Shown here: piece by piece, positions 9,356 through 17,770 of the stretch
How positions within the stretch are numbered: the first letter of the stretch is position 1
Layout of the letters: every line of letters begins with the position of its first letter
DNA from: Oscillospiraceae bacterium
GTDB taxonomy: Bacteria; Bacillota; Clostridia; Christensenellales; Aristaeellaceae
Direction of reading: 5' to 3'
Assembly: GCA_031286995.1 (NCBI GenBank)
Contig: JAITTS010000009.1
Span: 1-44,807 of the forward strand
Length of the DNA stretch: 44,807 nucleotides
The notes under the pieces: generated by a model
Databases searched by the model: none
Told to the model about the DNA's origin: nothing
What the model saw: the letters and a program-made list of their open reading frames with translations, nothing else
Program-made: the position numbers and the translations under genes

Positions 9356-10900
9356 TCAGGCCTGGGCCCCCTCCAGGGCACGGGCTTGCGCCAGCCTTTC
9401 GTATACGGGGATGAGCTGCTCGTAGGTGAGCAAAAAATCTCGGTACAAGTGGGCGTACAGCGCCGCGTTTTGCGGGTTGGGCCGTACCTCATCCACAATT
9501 TTGTTGTAGCGGCGGGCCGCGCCGTAATCCGCGTAGGCCCCGATGGCCACACCCCCGGCCACCGCCGCGCCCATGGAGGTGGCTTCCTCTAAATAGCGGG
9601 GCACCAGCAGAGGCTTGCCCCAGATATCCGCGAGAATTTGCAGCCATTCGCGCCCCTTGGCCCCGCCGCCTATCATGGTGATGGCGCTGACAGGGGCGTG
9701 GCCCTCCAGCACATCCAGAATGATCTTCAGGTTGTAGCCCACGCCCTCCAGCACCGCGCGGGTCATATCCTCGCGGGTGGTGGTGACGCCCAGCCCCACA
9801 AAGGCCCCGCGGGCGTCGTGATTCCAGTGGGGGCTGCGCTCGCCCAGCAGGTAGGGCAGGTACAGCAGCCCGCCTGCGCCGGGCTTGCTCTTGCGGGTGT
9901 GGCGGTTGAGAATTTGGTAAGGGCTGACGCCCGCCAGATCGGCGGCGAATGCCTCCGGCCCGCACAGGGTATCCCGATACCAACTGTAGGAATAGCCGGC
10001 CGCCTGCATGGTGCCGCAGGGGGTAAACAGCGCAGGATCCAGGTGCAGCCAGTTAAAGGTGCGCATCTTGGGATCAAAGTAGGGCGCCCTGGCCGCGCGG
10101 CATATCCAGGATGAGGAGCCAATGATATTGTAGGTATCCCCTTCGTCCACCACACCTGCGCCCACGGTGGCGCAACTGCCGTCGCCGCCGCCGATGACCA
10201 CGGGCGTGCCCGCCGATAGCCCGGTGGCATGGGCGGCCGCGGGCGTGACGCGGCCCACCACCTCTGCCGAGGCGTGCAAATCCGGCAGCAGATTCTCGCG
10301 GATATCCCACGCCTCCAGCAACTCTTTCGACCAGGCCCTGGCCTCAATATCCAGCAGGTTGGTGCTGGAAGCGTCGCTATAATCCGTGGCAAAGGCGCCG
10401 GTGAGGCGGTAGACCACGTAATCCTTGGCGTGTATCATCTTGTGGGCTTTTTGGTATAGGCCCGGCTCGTTGTCCCGTATCCACAGCAACTTAGCCGCTG
10501 CGTAGGATGCGCTGGGCCGGTGCCCGGTGATACGGTAGCCGCGGGCCATATCCACCCGATCCAGCATCCACTTCTCTTGTTTGGCGCTGCGGGTGTCGGC
10601 CCATATCAGCATGTTGCGCAGGGGCGTGCCGTGCTCATCCACGATCAGGCAGCCCAGCATGATGCCGCTGAAGCTGACGCAGGCGATATCTCCGGCGGCA
10701 ATGCCGCTCTTCTCCAGCAGTTCGTGCGTGCAGCCGCACACCGCCTGCCACCAATTGTCTGGATCGTGCTCTACCGCACCGTCAAAGGGGTAGTAAGTAG
10801 GGTAGCCGCGCACCACGCTGCAGGCCAGGTTGCCATCCAAATCGTACAAAGTGGCTTTGTTGCCGCTGGTACCCAGGTCGTGGGCGAGTATGTATTGCAT
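9356..10900 (-). CDS. FGGY-family carbohydrate kinase (xylulokinase-like)
   Basis: A 514-residue FGGY kinase, the usual length for the family, which transfers phosphate from ATP to a sugar, ketose or polyol. The first ATP-binding motif is HDLGTSGNK at 7-15. The substrate-side WADTR block is at 100-104, and the catalytic base is expected at Asp240 in IGGGDGS. The adenosine motif GGGAKGREW follows near residue 410. AAAGGGGG precedes the ATG. The SMP-30 gene stops 13 bases upstream, so the genes are cotranscribed. A second FGGY kinase at 24167 is clearly different in sequence, so the locus handles either two substrates or two steps. Confidence 0.92.
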   Translation of the reverse strand: MQYILAHDLGTSGNKATLYDLDGNLACSVVRGYPTYYPFDGAVEHDPDNWWQAVCGCTHELLEKSGIAAGDIACVSFSGIMLGCLIVDEHGTPLRNMLIWADTRSAKQEKWMLDRVDMARGYRITGHRPSASYAAAKLLWIRDNEPGLYQKAHKMIHAKDYVVYRLTGAFATDYSDASSTNLLDIEARAWSKELLEAWDIRENLLPDLHASAEVVGRVTPAAAHATGLSAGTPVVIGGGDGSCATVGAGVVDEGDTYNIIGSSSWICRAARAPYFDPKMRTFNWLHLDPALFTPCGTMQAAGYSYSWYRDTLCGPEAFAADLAGVSPYQILNRHTRKSKPGAGGLLYLPYLLGERSPHWNHDARGAFVGLGVTTTREDMTRAVLEGVGYNLKIILDVLEGHAPVSAITMIGGGAKGREWLQILADIWGKPLLVPRYLEEATSMGAAVAGGVAIGAYADYGAARRYNKIVDEVRPNPQNAALYAHLYRDFLLTYEQLIPVYERLAQARALEGAQA

Positions 10901-10913
10901 GGGCAGCCCCCTT

Positions 10914-11897
10914 TCACAGTGCCAGCATGGCCAGGGTAGCGGGCATTTCGTGGGCGGTGTTCACCTTGGTATCATCCGTCACCAGGTCAAAGCAGGATGC
11001 CACGATCAGCCCGTTCCACACGATGGGTTCGCCGGGCTGATCCAATCCGCCGTCCAATCCGTCGCAATCCGGGCTTTGGGCGATACGCTCCAGCCGCCCA
11101 TCCGGGTACATCTTGCAGATGGCGTTTACGTTAAAATCAGCGATGTACATGTTGCCGGCCTCGTCAAACACCATACCATCCGTGCTGACAAGCTGATCAG
11201 AATCCTTGGCGAAGGGCTTGTTTTCGGCCACGCTGCCGTCGGGGTTAAAGGTGATGCGGTAGAGTTCCCCGTCGCCAAAGTTGCCCACGTACAGGTTGCC
11301 CGCCGCGTCAAAGGCAATGCCATCCGCGCCGTATTGCACCCGGGGGTTTTGGGTGACGAACGTGGCGATGATGTGGGGATCATCCAGGGTGTTGGGCACA
11401 TCCACATCCCGCTCATCCAGACCGAAGCGGTATACACAGCTCACCAATTTGCCGGAGGGATGGCGCACCCTGGATAAGAGGCTCTGGGTCACGTACATGT
11501 AGTTGCCGCGCACGCGCACGCCGTTGGGGTGCTCCATGTTCTTGGCCACCGTGGCCCAATCCTGTATGTTGCCGGCGTCGTCTACCGTCACCTTCAGCAT
11601 GCGGCCCTTAAAGGCCAGTTCCGGCGCGCCGCTCCAGCCCTGGTTGTCGCAGATGTACAGGTTCCAATCCGCATCAAAGTCAATGCCCATGTTGCGGGCG
11701 ACGCCGGTCTGCGGGTGCACGGGCACCTCGAACCATTTGGAGATTTTGCGGCTCTTATCGAAGCGCACCACCACGCCGGGCTGGCCATCCGCGTAGTTGG
11801 GGCAAGAGAGCACCAGGTTGCCGTGGCGGTCTATGGCCATGCTATCCGGGGTAGAGATGTAGGGGGGAAGAGCAGCGAAAAGCTGGGGCTGTAGCAT
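10914..11897 (-). CDS. SMP-30/gluconolactonase-like beta-propeller protein
   Basis: A 327-residue beta-propeller with repeated Asp-x-x-Gly-Asn-Leu blades (DRHGNLVLSC, DADWNLYICD, DAAGNLYVGN, DEAGNMYIAD). Family enzymes open sugar lactones with a divalent metal. Possible metal ligands are the Asn in HPNGV and the Asp in STDGMVF. The usual N-terminal EGP glutamate is replaced by the STPDS segment, so lactonase activity is probable rather than certain. The start at 11897 is chosen because AAAGGAG stands ahead of it; the longer frame would overlap the upstream gene. No signal peptide, so it acts in the cytoplasm. It follows a zinc dehydrogenase, a fit for oxidation of a hemiacetal followed by lactone opening. 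Confidence 0.8.
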   Translation of the reverse strand: MLQPQLFAALPPYISTPDSMAIDRHGNLVLSCPNYADGQPGVVVRFDKSRKISKWFEVPVHPQTGVARNMGIDFDADWNLYICDNQGWSGAPELAFKGRMLKVTVDDAGNIQDWATVAKNMEHPNGVRVRGNYMYVTQSLLSRVRHPSGKLVSCVYRFGLDERDVDVPNTLDDPHIIATFVTQNPRVQYGADGIAFDAAGNLYVGNFGDGELYRITFNPDGSVAENKPFAKDSDQLVSTDGMVFDEAGNMYIADFNVNAICKMYPDGRLERIAQSPDCDGLDGGLDQPGEPIVWNGLIVASCFDLVTDDTKVNTAHEMPATLAMLAL

Positions 11898-11932
11898 AGG
11901 GGGAGTCGCTCCTTTCGGTTGCTTGTGGGCGG

Positions 11933-12985
11933 TCATTCGTAGGCGATGACGATCTTCTTGGTGCCGGGCAGGCGTTTTTCCGCCAGGTCAAAGGCCGCGG
12001 TGATCTGCGCGAAGGGGATGACGTCGGATATGTAATCCGCGGGGTGCAGCACCCCGGCGTTTATCCACGCCATCACCTGGCTGTGGGCCTGGTATTCCTC
12101 ATACTTGGAAGGGAACTGCACGAATTGCAGCGTCCAGTTATAGGGGCCGCCGCTCCAATCCAACTGCATATCCAGCTTGGCGCTAATGCCATAGCCGCAG
12201 ATTTTGCCATTGTATTTCACCAGGCGCATAGCCTGGTTCAGCAGGTCGTTGACCCCCACTGCATCCACGATGTTGTCCGCGCCGTTTGGGAAGATGCGGC
12301 GTATCTCCGCCTCCGCTTCCTGCTTTTTGCTGTTGATGGTAATATCCGCCCCCAGGCGCGCGGCCTGGGCGGTCTTTTCGTCAAAGATATCCACCGTGAC
12401 CACCGGGCCCATGCCCAGCAGCTTGGCAAAGCGGGTGAAGCACAGGCCTACCGGGCCCGCGCCAAAGACCACCAGGTTCTCGTTGGGTTTGAAGCCGAAG
12501 CGGCGCATGGCGCTGAGCACCTCGCGGAAGGTGATGACCATGGCCGCGCCCGCCGCATCCACCGCGTCATCCGGGCGGACGATGCTCTGCGCCCAGCAAC
12601 CTTCGTCATAGCCTGGGGTACCGGCGCCCTGCCCGGCTCTGGCGAAGGCGCCCTCATCCCCGACGACAGCGTACTCGGCGTACGCGCCCCAGCCGCTGAA
12701 GTAGCCATCCTGCGGGGCGTAGAGAAAGGGCAGCAACACCACGTCGCCCACCTTGTACTTGGTGACGTTGCGGCCCACTTCCACCACGCGGCCCACACCC
12801 TCGTGACCCAGCAGCATGGGGTAATCGTGCATGTTTTTGAACGTACCGTGGATCAGCTTGCCATCCGTGCCATTGCACACGCCGCAGCTTAGGGTCTTGA
12901 CCAGCGCCTGGCAAGGCCCGTAGGCGGGCATGGAAAGCTGGGGCACGCTCAGTTTGCCATTGGCGTCCACCGCAAGTCCCCGCAT
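11933..12985 (-). CDS. Zinc-type dehydrogenase lacking the structural-zinc cysteines
   Basis: A 350-residue medium-chain dehydrogenase. Catalytic zinc ligands are kept: Cys37 (CGVCNGTDG), His61 and Glu62 (LGHEGVG). The nucleotide loop FGAGPVG is at about 174-180. The lobe that normally carries four structural-zinc cysteines is replaced near 86-104 by an aromatic segment (PFLYAPQDGYFSGWGAY), so only one zinc is expected. This resembles glucose-dehydrogenase-like branches and suggests a sugar substrate. AAGGAGGG sets the ATG at 12985. It sits between the GntR regulator and the SMP-30 gene, 36 bases ahead of the latter. Together they could oxidise a cyclic sugar to a lactone and hydrolyse it; this is inference. 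Confidence 0.85.
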   Translation of the reverse strand: MRGLAVDANGKLSVPQLSMPAYGPCQALVKTLSCGVCNGTDGKLIHGTFKNMHDYPMLLGHEGVGRVVEVGRNVTKYKVGDVVLLPFLYAPQDGYFSGWGAYAEYAVVGDEGAFARAGQGAGTPGYDEGCWAQSIVRPDDAVDAAGAAMVITFREVLSAMRRFGFKPNENLVVFGAGPVGLCFTRFAKLLGMGPVVTVDIFDEKTAQAARLGADITINSKKQEAEAEIRRIFPNGADNIVDAVGVNDLLNQAMRLVKYNGKICGYGISAKLDMQLDWSGGPYNWTLQFVQFPSKYEEYQAHSQVMAWINAGVLHPADYISDVIPFAQITAAFDLAEKRLPGTKKIVIAYE

Positions 12986-13034
12986 GGGCAGTTCCCTCCT
13001 TGTTGTTTGCATAGTTTTGCTGATGCCAGCGGCA

Positions 13035-13073
13035 ACGGCGGGAGAGACCCGGGGAAGGTGGGCGCCCCGCCGT
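13035..13073 (-). other. Weak inverted repeat after the GntR gene
   Basis: An eight-base-pair stem (ACGGCGGG with CCCGCCGT) with a 23-base loop lies between the GntR stop and the next gene. There is no U tract, so termination is doubtful; it may tune mRNA stability inside the operon. Confidence 0.3.
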
Positions 13074-13822
13074 CACCGGTACAGGTCGATGCTGAATTTG
13101 TTGCGGTCACCGCGATAGCGCGCCACGGAATACTCCACCGGCGCATCATCCTGCCCGTAGCCCAGGGTCTTGACCAAACAGACGGCCTGGCCGGCCTCCA
13201 CGCAGAGCAACTCCGCTTCGCGCCGGTTGGCGTTGGCGGCCTCTATCTCGCGGTGGGCGCGGCAGACGCGGGTGCCGTACAGAGCCTCCAGCCGCTCGTA
13301 AAGGGAGGCGCGCTCAAAATCCTGATCCAGGATGGCGGGGAACCGCGCAAAGGGCAGGTACGTATCCACGCACACCACCGGCTCGCCGTCGCCGAAACGC
13401 AGGCGCATCAGGCAGATGAGCGGCTCATCCGGGGTCAACAGCAGCCTGTCGTTGATGCGCTGTACGCCCGGCGCCTTGCGCAGGGAGAGCACCCGGGTGG
13501 AGGGGATCAATCCCTTCTGCGTCATCTGGTCGTTAAAGCTCTCCAGCTTTTGCAGAAAGCGCACATCAATCTTGGGCTGGGATACAAAGGTGCCCTTGCC
13601 CTTGCGGCGGGTCAGCCAGCCCTCGGCCACCAACTCACTCATGGCCTGGCGCACGGTGGGGCGGCTTACGCCCAGGTGCTCGCACAGATCGTTCTCCGGG
13701 GGCAGCATGTCGCCTACCCGCAGCGCACCGCTATCAATCATGCCCTGTACGCGCATCTTTAATTGATAGTATAAGGGTACGGGCGTGGCCTTGTCTACAG
13801 AAAACAGCGCGACGCCAGTCAT
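13073..13822 (-). CDS. GntR-family (HutC/UTRA) transcriptional regulator
   Basis: A 249-residue repressor-type regulator. The N-terminal winged helix-turn-helix runs from about 12 to 80, with LPPENDLCEHLGVSRPTVRQ as recognition region and the RKGKGTFV wing. The rest is a UTRA effector domain of the HutC subfamily, which usually binds a sugar phosphate or related metabolite. It is embedded in the operon between the 2-hydroxyacid dehydrogenase and a zinc dehydrogenase, so it is expected to control that operon. The palindrome ATGTCATGACAT over the operon start at 21574-21585 has the yGT...ACr ends seen in HutC-type operators and is its most likely target. Site and effector are inference. Confidence 0.9.
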   Translation of the reverse strand: MTGVALFSVDKATPVPLYYQLKMRVQGMIDSGALRVGDMLPPENDLCEHLGVSRPTVRQAMSELVAEGWLTRRKGKGTFVSQPKIDVRFLQKLESFNDQMTQKGLIPSTRVLSLRKAPGVQRINDRLLLTPDEPLICLMRLRFGDGEPVVCVDTYLPFARFPAILDQDFERASLYERLEALYGTRVCRAHREIEAANANRREAELLCVEAGQAVCLVKTLGYGQDDAPVEYSVARYRGDRNKFSIDLYR

Positions 13823-13874
13823 GATCTGCCCTCCTTGCCGGCGGCAGGTTCGCGGGGAACCGCCGGGGTGATCG

Positions 13875-14807
13875 TCATCGCTCGTCGGTCAGCGAAGCCA
13901 GTAAATTCTGTGCCGCCATCATGCCCATGTTTTCCACCGCGCCTTGGGTGGATGCCGCACAGTGCGAACCCATCACCAGGTTATCCAGGGCGTAGAGTGC
14001 CTCGTCCTGGGGCGGTTCCTGGGCAAAGGCATCCATGCCGGCGGCATAAATGGTGTGGTTTTGCAGGGCACGCACCAGGGCGGCTTCGTCCACCAGGCCG
14101 CCGCGGGCGGTGTTGACCAAAATGGCCGTGGGCTTCATGGCCTGAAACTGCGCGTCGGATATCATGTGACGGGATTCGTCGGTTAAAGGCAGGTGCAGCG
14201 AGATAAAGTCGCACGCGGCGTATATCTCTTCCGGCCGGGCGTAGACGATGCCGTTGGCGGCCGCGTAATCCTTATCCCAATAGATGTCGTAGGCCAGCAC
14301 GCGCATGCCAAAGCCCGCAGCCCGGCGGGCCAGGCCCTTGCCGATAGCGCCAAGGCCCAGTATGCCGATGGTCTTGCCCCAGATATCCAGGGTGGTCACC
14401 TTGCCCCAATCCCTGCGGCGGCAAGCCGCGTCGATGGGCACCAACTTGCGGGCGCAGGCGGCCATCAGGGCAAAGGCGTAATCCGCCACCGCATCCGCAT
14501 TGGCCCCGCGGGTGATGCTGACGGGGATATTCAGCTCTTTCGCGCGGGGCATGTCGATGTTATCCACGCCCACGCCATACTTGGATATGGCCCGCAGCTG
14601 CTTTGCCGCGCCCAGCACCCGGGCGGTCATGGGGTCTACGCCCAATATCACACCCACCGCGCCGGCGATATGCTCGCACATCTCGTCCTCTGTCATAATC
14701 CGCCCCAGCGGGTTCTTCACCACGGTGTACCCCGCGCGCTCCAAGAGGCCGATGGGGTCGCCCGCCTGGCCAAAGCTGCGGGGCGTGGCCAATATTTTGC
14801 CCGCCAT
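13875..14807 (-). CDS. D-isomer-specific 2-hydroxyacid dehydrogenase
   Basis: A 310-residue enzyme of the phosphoglycerate/glyoxylate reductase family, interconverting 2-keto and D-2-hydroxy acids with NAD(P). The nucleotide loop GLGAIG is at 151-156. The catalytic residues are present: Arg235 (NTARGG), Glu264 (FAQEPP) and His282 (GSHCA). There is no ACT or regulatory domain, unlike many serine-pathway enzymes. The start is the ATG at 14807; a GTG three bases earlier is also possible. It overlaps the stop of the AroE-like gene, so they are translationally coupled. Presence of this enzyme argues that a 2-keto or 2-hydroxy sugar acid is a pathway intermediate. Confidence 0.9.
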   Translation of the reverse strand: MAGKILATPRSFGQAGDPIGLLERAGYTVVKNPLGRIMTEDEMCEHIAGAVGVILGVDPMTARVLGAAKQLRAISKYGVGVDNIDMPRAKELNIPVSITRGANADAVADYAFALMAACARKLVPIDAACRRRDWGKVTTLDIWGKTIGILGLGAIGKGLARRAAGFGMRVLAYDIYWDKDYAAANGIVYARPEEIYAACDFISLHLPLTDESRHMISDAQFQAMKPTAILVNTARGGLVDEAALVRALQNHTIYAAGMDAFAQEPPQDEALYALDNLVMGSHCAASTQGAVENMGMMAAQNLLASLTDER

Positions 14808-15760
14808 CACTTTTTGCCCCCGATCAGTTCCATGGCGATGTCGCTCATCTGCTGCAGCACCGGGCCTTCGATGGGCACGTTAAACACTTCGGCGATCACT
14901 TGCGTCCAGCCGTGGATGAAGTAAACCCAGCCGTCCTCCACGTGCAGAGATTTCTCCTTGGCCTGCGCCTGGGCCTGGTACATAAAGATGAGATCGCCGC
15001 GGTAGTTAATCTCCCACACCAGGCTGTGCGGAGAATACTGCACGGCATCTGTGGTGGGGCTGCCGGGGGCGTCTTTGCCCAGGCCCGTGGCGTTAACCAC
15101 CAAAGAGTAGGGCGGCAGGCCGGCGATCAGTGCGTCGTTGCCGCTGGGATCCGGCCTGTGCTCAAAGGAGAAAGTCACCTTGGGGTTGAGGCCGGAGAGC
15201 ACCTTTTTGGCGGATTCCAGCCTGGGCAGGCTGCGGTTGGCCAGTATGATGCGCTTGGGCACGTTGTCGCCAAACTTCTCCTGCGTAAAGTAGAGGGACA
15301 TGGCCAGAGAACTGCCGCCCGCGCCGATGAGCAGCACTTCGCCGCCGTGATCCCGCCAGAAGTTTTCAGGCACAAAGTTTTCCAGCGCCAGGCCGCTGGA
15401 GATGGGGTCTTTGGCGTGGGCGTGGAATACCCCGCCGCGTTTGAACAGAGAGGATACCTCGCTCAGCTTCTCGGCATAGGGGTCTACGTAGTCGAACTGA
15501 TCGCGGCAGGCGGTGAATAGGTCGAGCTTGTGGGTGGTGACCAGCGCGCCGTAGGAGAGGGGGTCGCGCTTGATAAAATCCACCACCTGGCGATACTGCT
15601 CGGCGGGCGCGTGCAAGGGCAGATCAAAGCCCTTGATGACCGCATCCTTTAGGCCCAGGGCCTGGGCCCATAGCGGAAACACCTTCATGATGGAGGATTT
15701 GCCTGTGGTGACGCCGATAAAGTAGATGGTGGGCTGGGTTGCGGGTGCAAAATCGAACAT
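14807..15760 (-). CDS. Shikimate-dehydrogenase-like oxidoreductase of unknown substrate
   Basis: A 317-residue protein with the AroE two-domain plan. It keeps the catalytic Lys78 (YGALVTTHK), the partner Asp118 (AKDPISSG), the nucleotide loop GAGGSS at 146-151 and the NATGLG segment. It departs from true AroE in the N-terminal substrate loop: the usual S-x-SPxxHN pattern is replaced by TGKSSIMKVFP at 19-29. It also sits in a sugar operon with no aromatic-pathway genes. Biosynthetic shikimate oxidation is therefore unlikely; a cyclic polyol or sugar-acid substrate is more plausible. A GAGGAG site eight bases ahead of the ATG at 15760 decides the start; the GTG at 15769 is too close to it. Function is inference. 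Confidence 0.8.
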   Translation of the reverse strand: MFDFAPATQPTIYFIGVTTGKSSIMKVFPLWAQALGLKDAVIKGFDLPLHAPAEQYRQVVDFIKRDPLSYGALVTTHKLDLFTACRDQFDYVDPYAEKLSEVSSLFKRGGVFHAHAKDPISSGLALENFVPENFWRDHGGEVLLIGAGGSSLAMSLYFTQEKFGDNVPKRIILANRSLPRLESAKKVLSGLNPKVTFSFEHRPDPSGNDALIAGLPPYSLVVNATGLGKDAPGSPTTDAVQYSPHSLVWEINYRGDLIFMYQAQAQAKEKSLHVEDGWVYFIHGWTQVIAEVFNVPIEGPVLQQMSDIAMELIGGKK

Positions 15761-15765
15761 GCTGG

Positions 15766-16743
15766 TCACTCCTCAATCTGAATCGTCGGTCTCATCTGAA
15801 AAATCCGGGCCGGGTTTTCCACAAAGATCTGGGTTATTTGGGCTTCGGTCACCCCCGCGTCGCGCAGCAAGGGTACAAAATTTTGTAACAGGCCCGCTAA
15901 GCCTGGTGTGCCGCCGTAGCCGGTCAGGCGTAGGCGGGTCACATCCAGCCCGGCCAGCAAGCGGTTGCCGTATCCTGCGCGCAGCATATGGCGGAATATC
16001 TCCGCCTCCCGCGCGTCATCGTGGTACTTGGGCCGGGCGATGGTGTCATACTCCAGGGTGATGCCGCGTTCGCACAGTGCCCTGTGCACGACTAAATCCG
16101 GCGTGGCCCTATCCATATGGCAGAAGACGGCGCGGGTCAGATCCAATCCCTGCCCGGCCAGAAAATCCGCTAGGGCCAGGGGATCGGTCCGGGGCTCTAT
16201 GTGCACCATCAGCGGCGCGCCGGCCGCTATGGCGGCCCCCGCGGCGGCGGCAAAACGCACACCCTGGCGGCCCGTCAGCGGGCCCGGCTCCAGCGCGGCC
16301 TTCACCTGCCCTGCCCGGGCCTCTCCCTGCCGGGCAGGCGGGGCCTCGTCCCCATCCAGGTACATGCCCCGCGTCAGCTCGTCTGTGAACAGGGCCTGCA
16401 ACGCTTGCTGGGGCAGCGTGTGCACCCAGTGGTTATCCGGGTAATGGCGCGGCAGATGAAAGCCCGTAGAGGCCACCACATGCACGCCGGATGCCCGCGA
16501 CAGGCTGACCAGCGCGCGCGCGTCGCGCCCCGCGCCCAGGGGCTGCGCATCCACCAGCGCCTGCCCCCCCGCGCGGCGGTAAGCAAGCAGATCGGTCAGC
16601 GTGCGCTGTTCGTCGTCTATCACCAGGCCGGGGCTGTGCGCGCGCAGGTGCGCACAGGCGGCACTGATGTGCTCGTGGCTTTGGCAGAAGCCCAGCTGCG
16701 CCGGGGGCAGCGGCCCCAGCACCGTTACAATTGCAGCCGTCAT
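15766..16743 (-). CDS. Phosphotriesterase-family hydrolase, probable sugar lactonase
   Basis: A 325-residue amidohydrolase-superfamily protein of the phosphotriesterase group. All binuclear metal ligands are visible: His23 and His25 (SHEHIS), the bridging carbamylated Lys148 (AGQVKAAL), His181 (MVHIEP), His209 (FCHMDR) and Asp267 (AGLDVTR). Characterised members of related groups hydrolyse sugar lactones and phosphorylated sugar lactones. No signal peptide, so it is cytoplasmic. Its ATG overlaps the permease stop (ATGA), and its stop lies just before the AroE-like start, so it is tightly coupled to both. Together with the SMP-30 protein it gives the operon two unrelated lactonase-type enzymes. 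Confidence 0.87.
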   Translation of the reverse strand: MTAAIVTVLGPLPPAQLGFCQSHEHISAACAHLRAHSPGLVIDDEQRTLTDLLAYRRAGGQALVDAQPLGAGRDARALVSLSRASGVHVVASTGFHLPRHYPDNHWVHTLPQQALQALFTDELTRGMYLDGDEAPPARQGEARAGQVKAALEPGPLTGRQGVRFAAAAGAAIAAGAPLMVHIEPRTDPLALADFLAGQGLDLTRAVFCHMDRATPDLVVHRALCERGITLEYDTIARPKYHDDAREAEIFRHMLRAGYGNRLLAGLDVTRLRLTGYGGTPGLAGLLQNFVPLLRDAGVTEAQITQIFVENPARIFQMRPTIQIEE

Positions 16744-17747
16744 TTGACCACCAGCCCACGGGTGGAACGATCTACAGAGATGGCCACGGCCGCCAGCACA
16801 AAGAAGCCGAACACGATGCTTTGCCAGTAAGCATCCACCTTGATAAAGTTCATGCCGTTCTGAATGACCGAGACGGTGAAGGCGCCGACCACCGTGCCCA
16901 GTACGCCGCCGCGGCCACCGGATAGAGATGTACCGCCCAGCGCCACGGATGCCACGATCAGCAGCGTAAAGGGGTCGCCCACCGTGGGGGCGCTGCTGCG
17001 CAGTTTGGCCGCCAAAAAGTAGCCGCCGATGGCCGCGCACACGCCGCTGAGCACAAAAGCGACGATCTTGGCTTGATCCACCCTTGTACCGGCAATTCGC
17101 GCCGCCCGTTCGTTGCCGCCGATGGCGTAGAGCGCCTTGCCGAAGGAGGTGCGGGATTGAAACAGGTAGGCCACGGCCACCCAGGCCAGGGCGAGCACCA
17201 GCGAGAGACCGACAACGCCGAAGGTCACCTTGAACCAGTTGATGCCGCCCCACATCACTTTGGCCACGGATACCGGGGCAGCGGTGATCAGGTACGCCAC
17301 GGATTGCCACAGGGACATAAAGCCCAGCGACGCGATAAAGGAGGGCACCTTTAGCTTTACGTGCACAAAGCCCAGCAGCAGCCCCGCGACCGCGCCAAAG
17401 GCCGCCGCCGCCAGCAGCGCCACCACCGCGCCCAGCGCGGGCGGGCCCAGTTGCGGCCCCAGCTCGTTGATGATCATCACGGTTAGCACGTTGGCCACCG
17501 AGCACACAGAGCCCATGGATAGGTCAATGCTGCCCAGCAGCAGCACCAACGTCATGCCCGTGGCCATGATGAGCAGCGGCGCGCTGTCACTGAGCAGGGT
17601 TTTTAGATTGGCCACGCCTAAAAAGTTGGGGCGCGCCAGCGTGAACCCGACGACCAGGATGACGATGGCGGAGAAACTGAAATACTTGACCAGGTTGTCG
17701 CGCAGGCGCGGGCCTTTCTCCGCGCCGGGTTTGGTCGGTTGGCTCAT
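16740..17747 (-). CDS. Sugar ABC transporter permease (RbsC type)
   Basis: A 335-residue integral membrane protein of the ribose/xylose/galactose permease family. It has about eight to ten hydrophobic segments and the family hallmark LLGSIDLSMGSV near residue 70. The second hallmark, ALGGTSLSGGRGGVLGT, is near residue 265. GGGAGGAAG precedes the ATG. It is the second permease of the operon, 23 bases after the ATPase stop, and would pair with the permease at 19311 as a heterodimer. Its stop overlaps the start of the phosphotriesterase-like gene. Confidence 0.93.
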   Translation of the reverse strand: MSQPTKPGAEKGPRLRDNLVKYFSFSAIVILVVGFTLARPNFLGVANLKTLLSDSAPLLIMATGMTLVLLLGSIDLSMGSVCSVANVLTVMIINELGPQLGPPALGAVVALLAAAAFGAVAGLLLGFVHVKLKVPSFIASLGFMSLWQSVAYLITAAPVSVAKVMWGGINWFKVTFGVVGLSLVLALAWVAVAYLFQSRTSFGKALYAIGGNERAARIAGTRVDQAKIVAFVLSGVCAAIGGYFLAAKLRSSAPTVGDPFTLLIVASVALGGTSLSGGRGGVLGTVVGAFTVSVIQNGMNFIKVDAYWQSIVFGFFVLAAVAISVDRSTRGLVVK

Positions 17748-17770
17748 GTTCGCATCTTCCTCCCTACTGC

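Noticed and set aside
16744-17505. Upstream extension of the phosphotriesterase-like frame
   Set aside because: It overlaps the permease gene in a different frame and has no ribosome site; the ATGA overlap at 16743 is the normal start.
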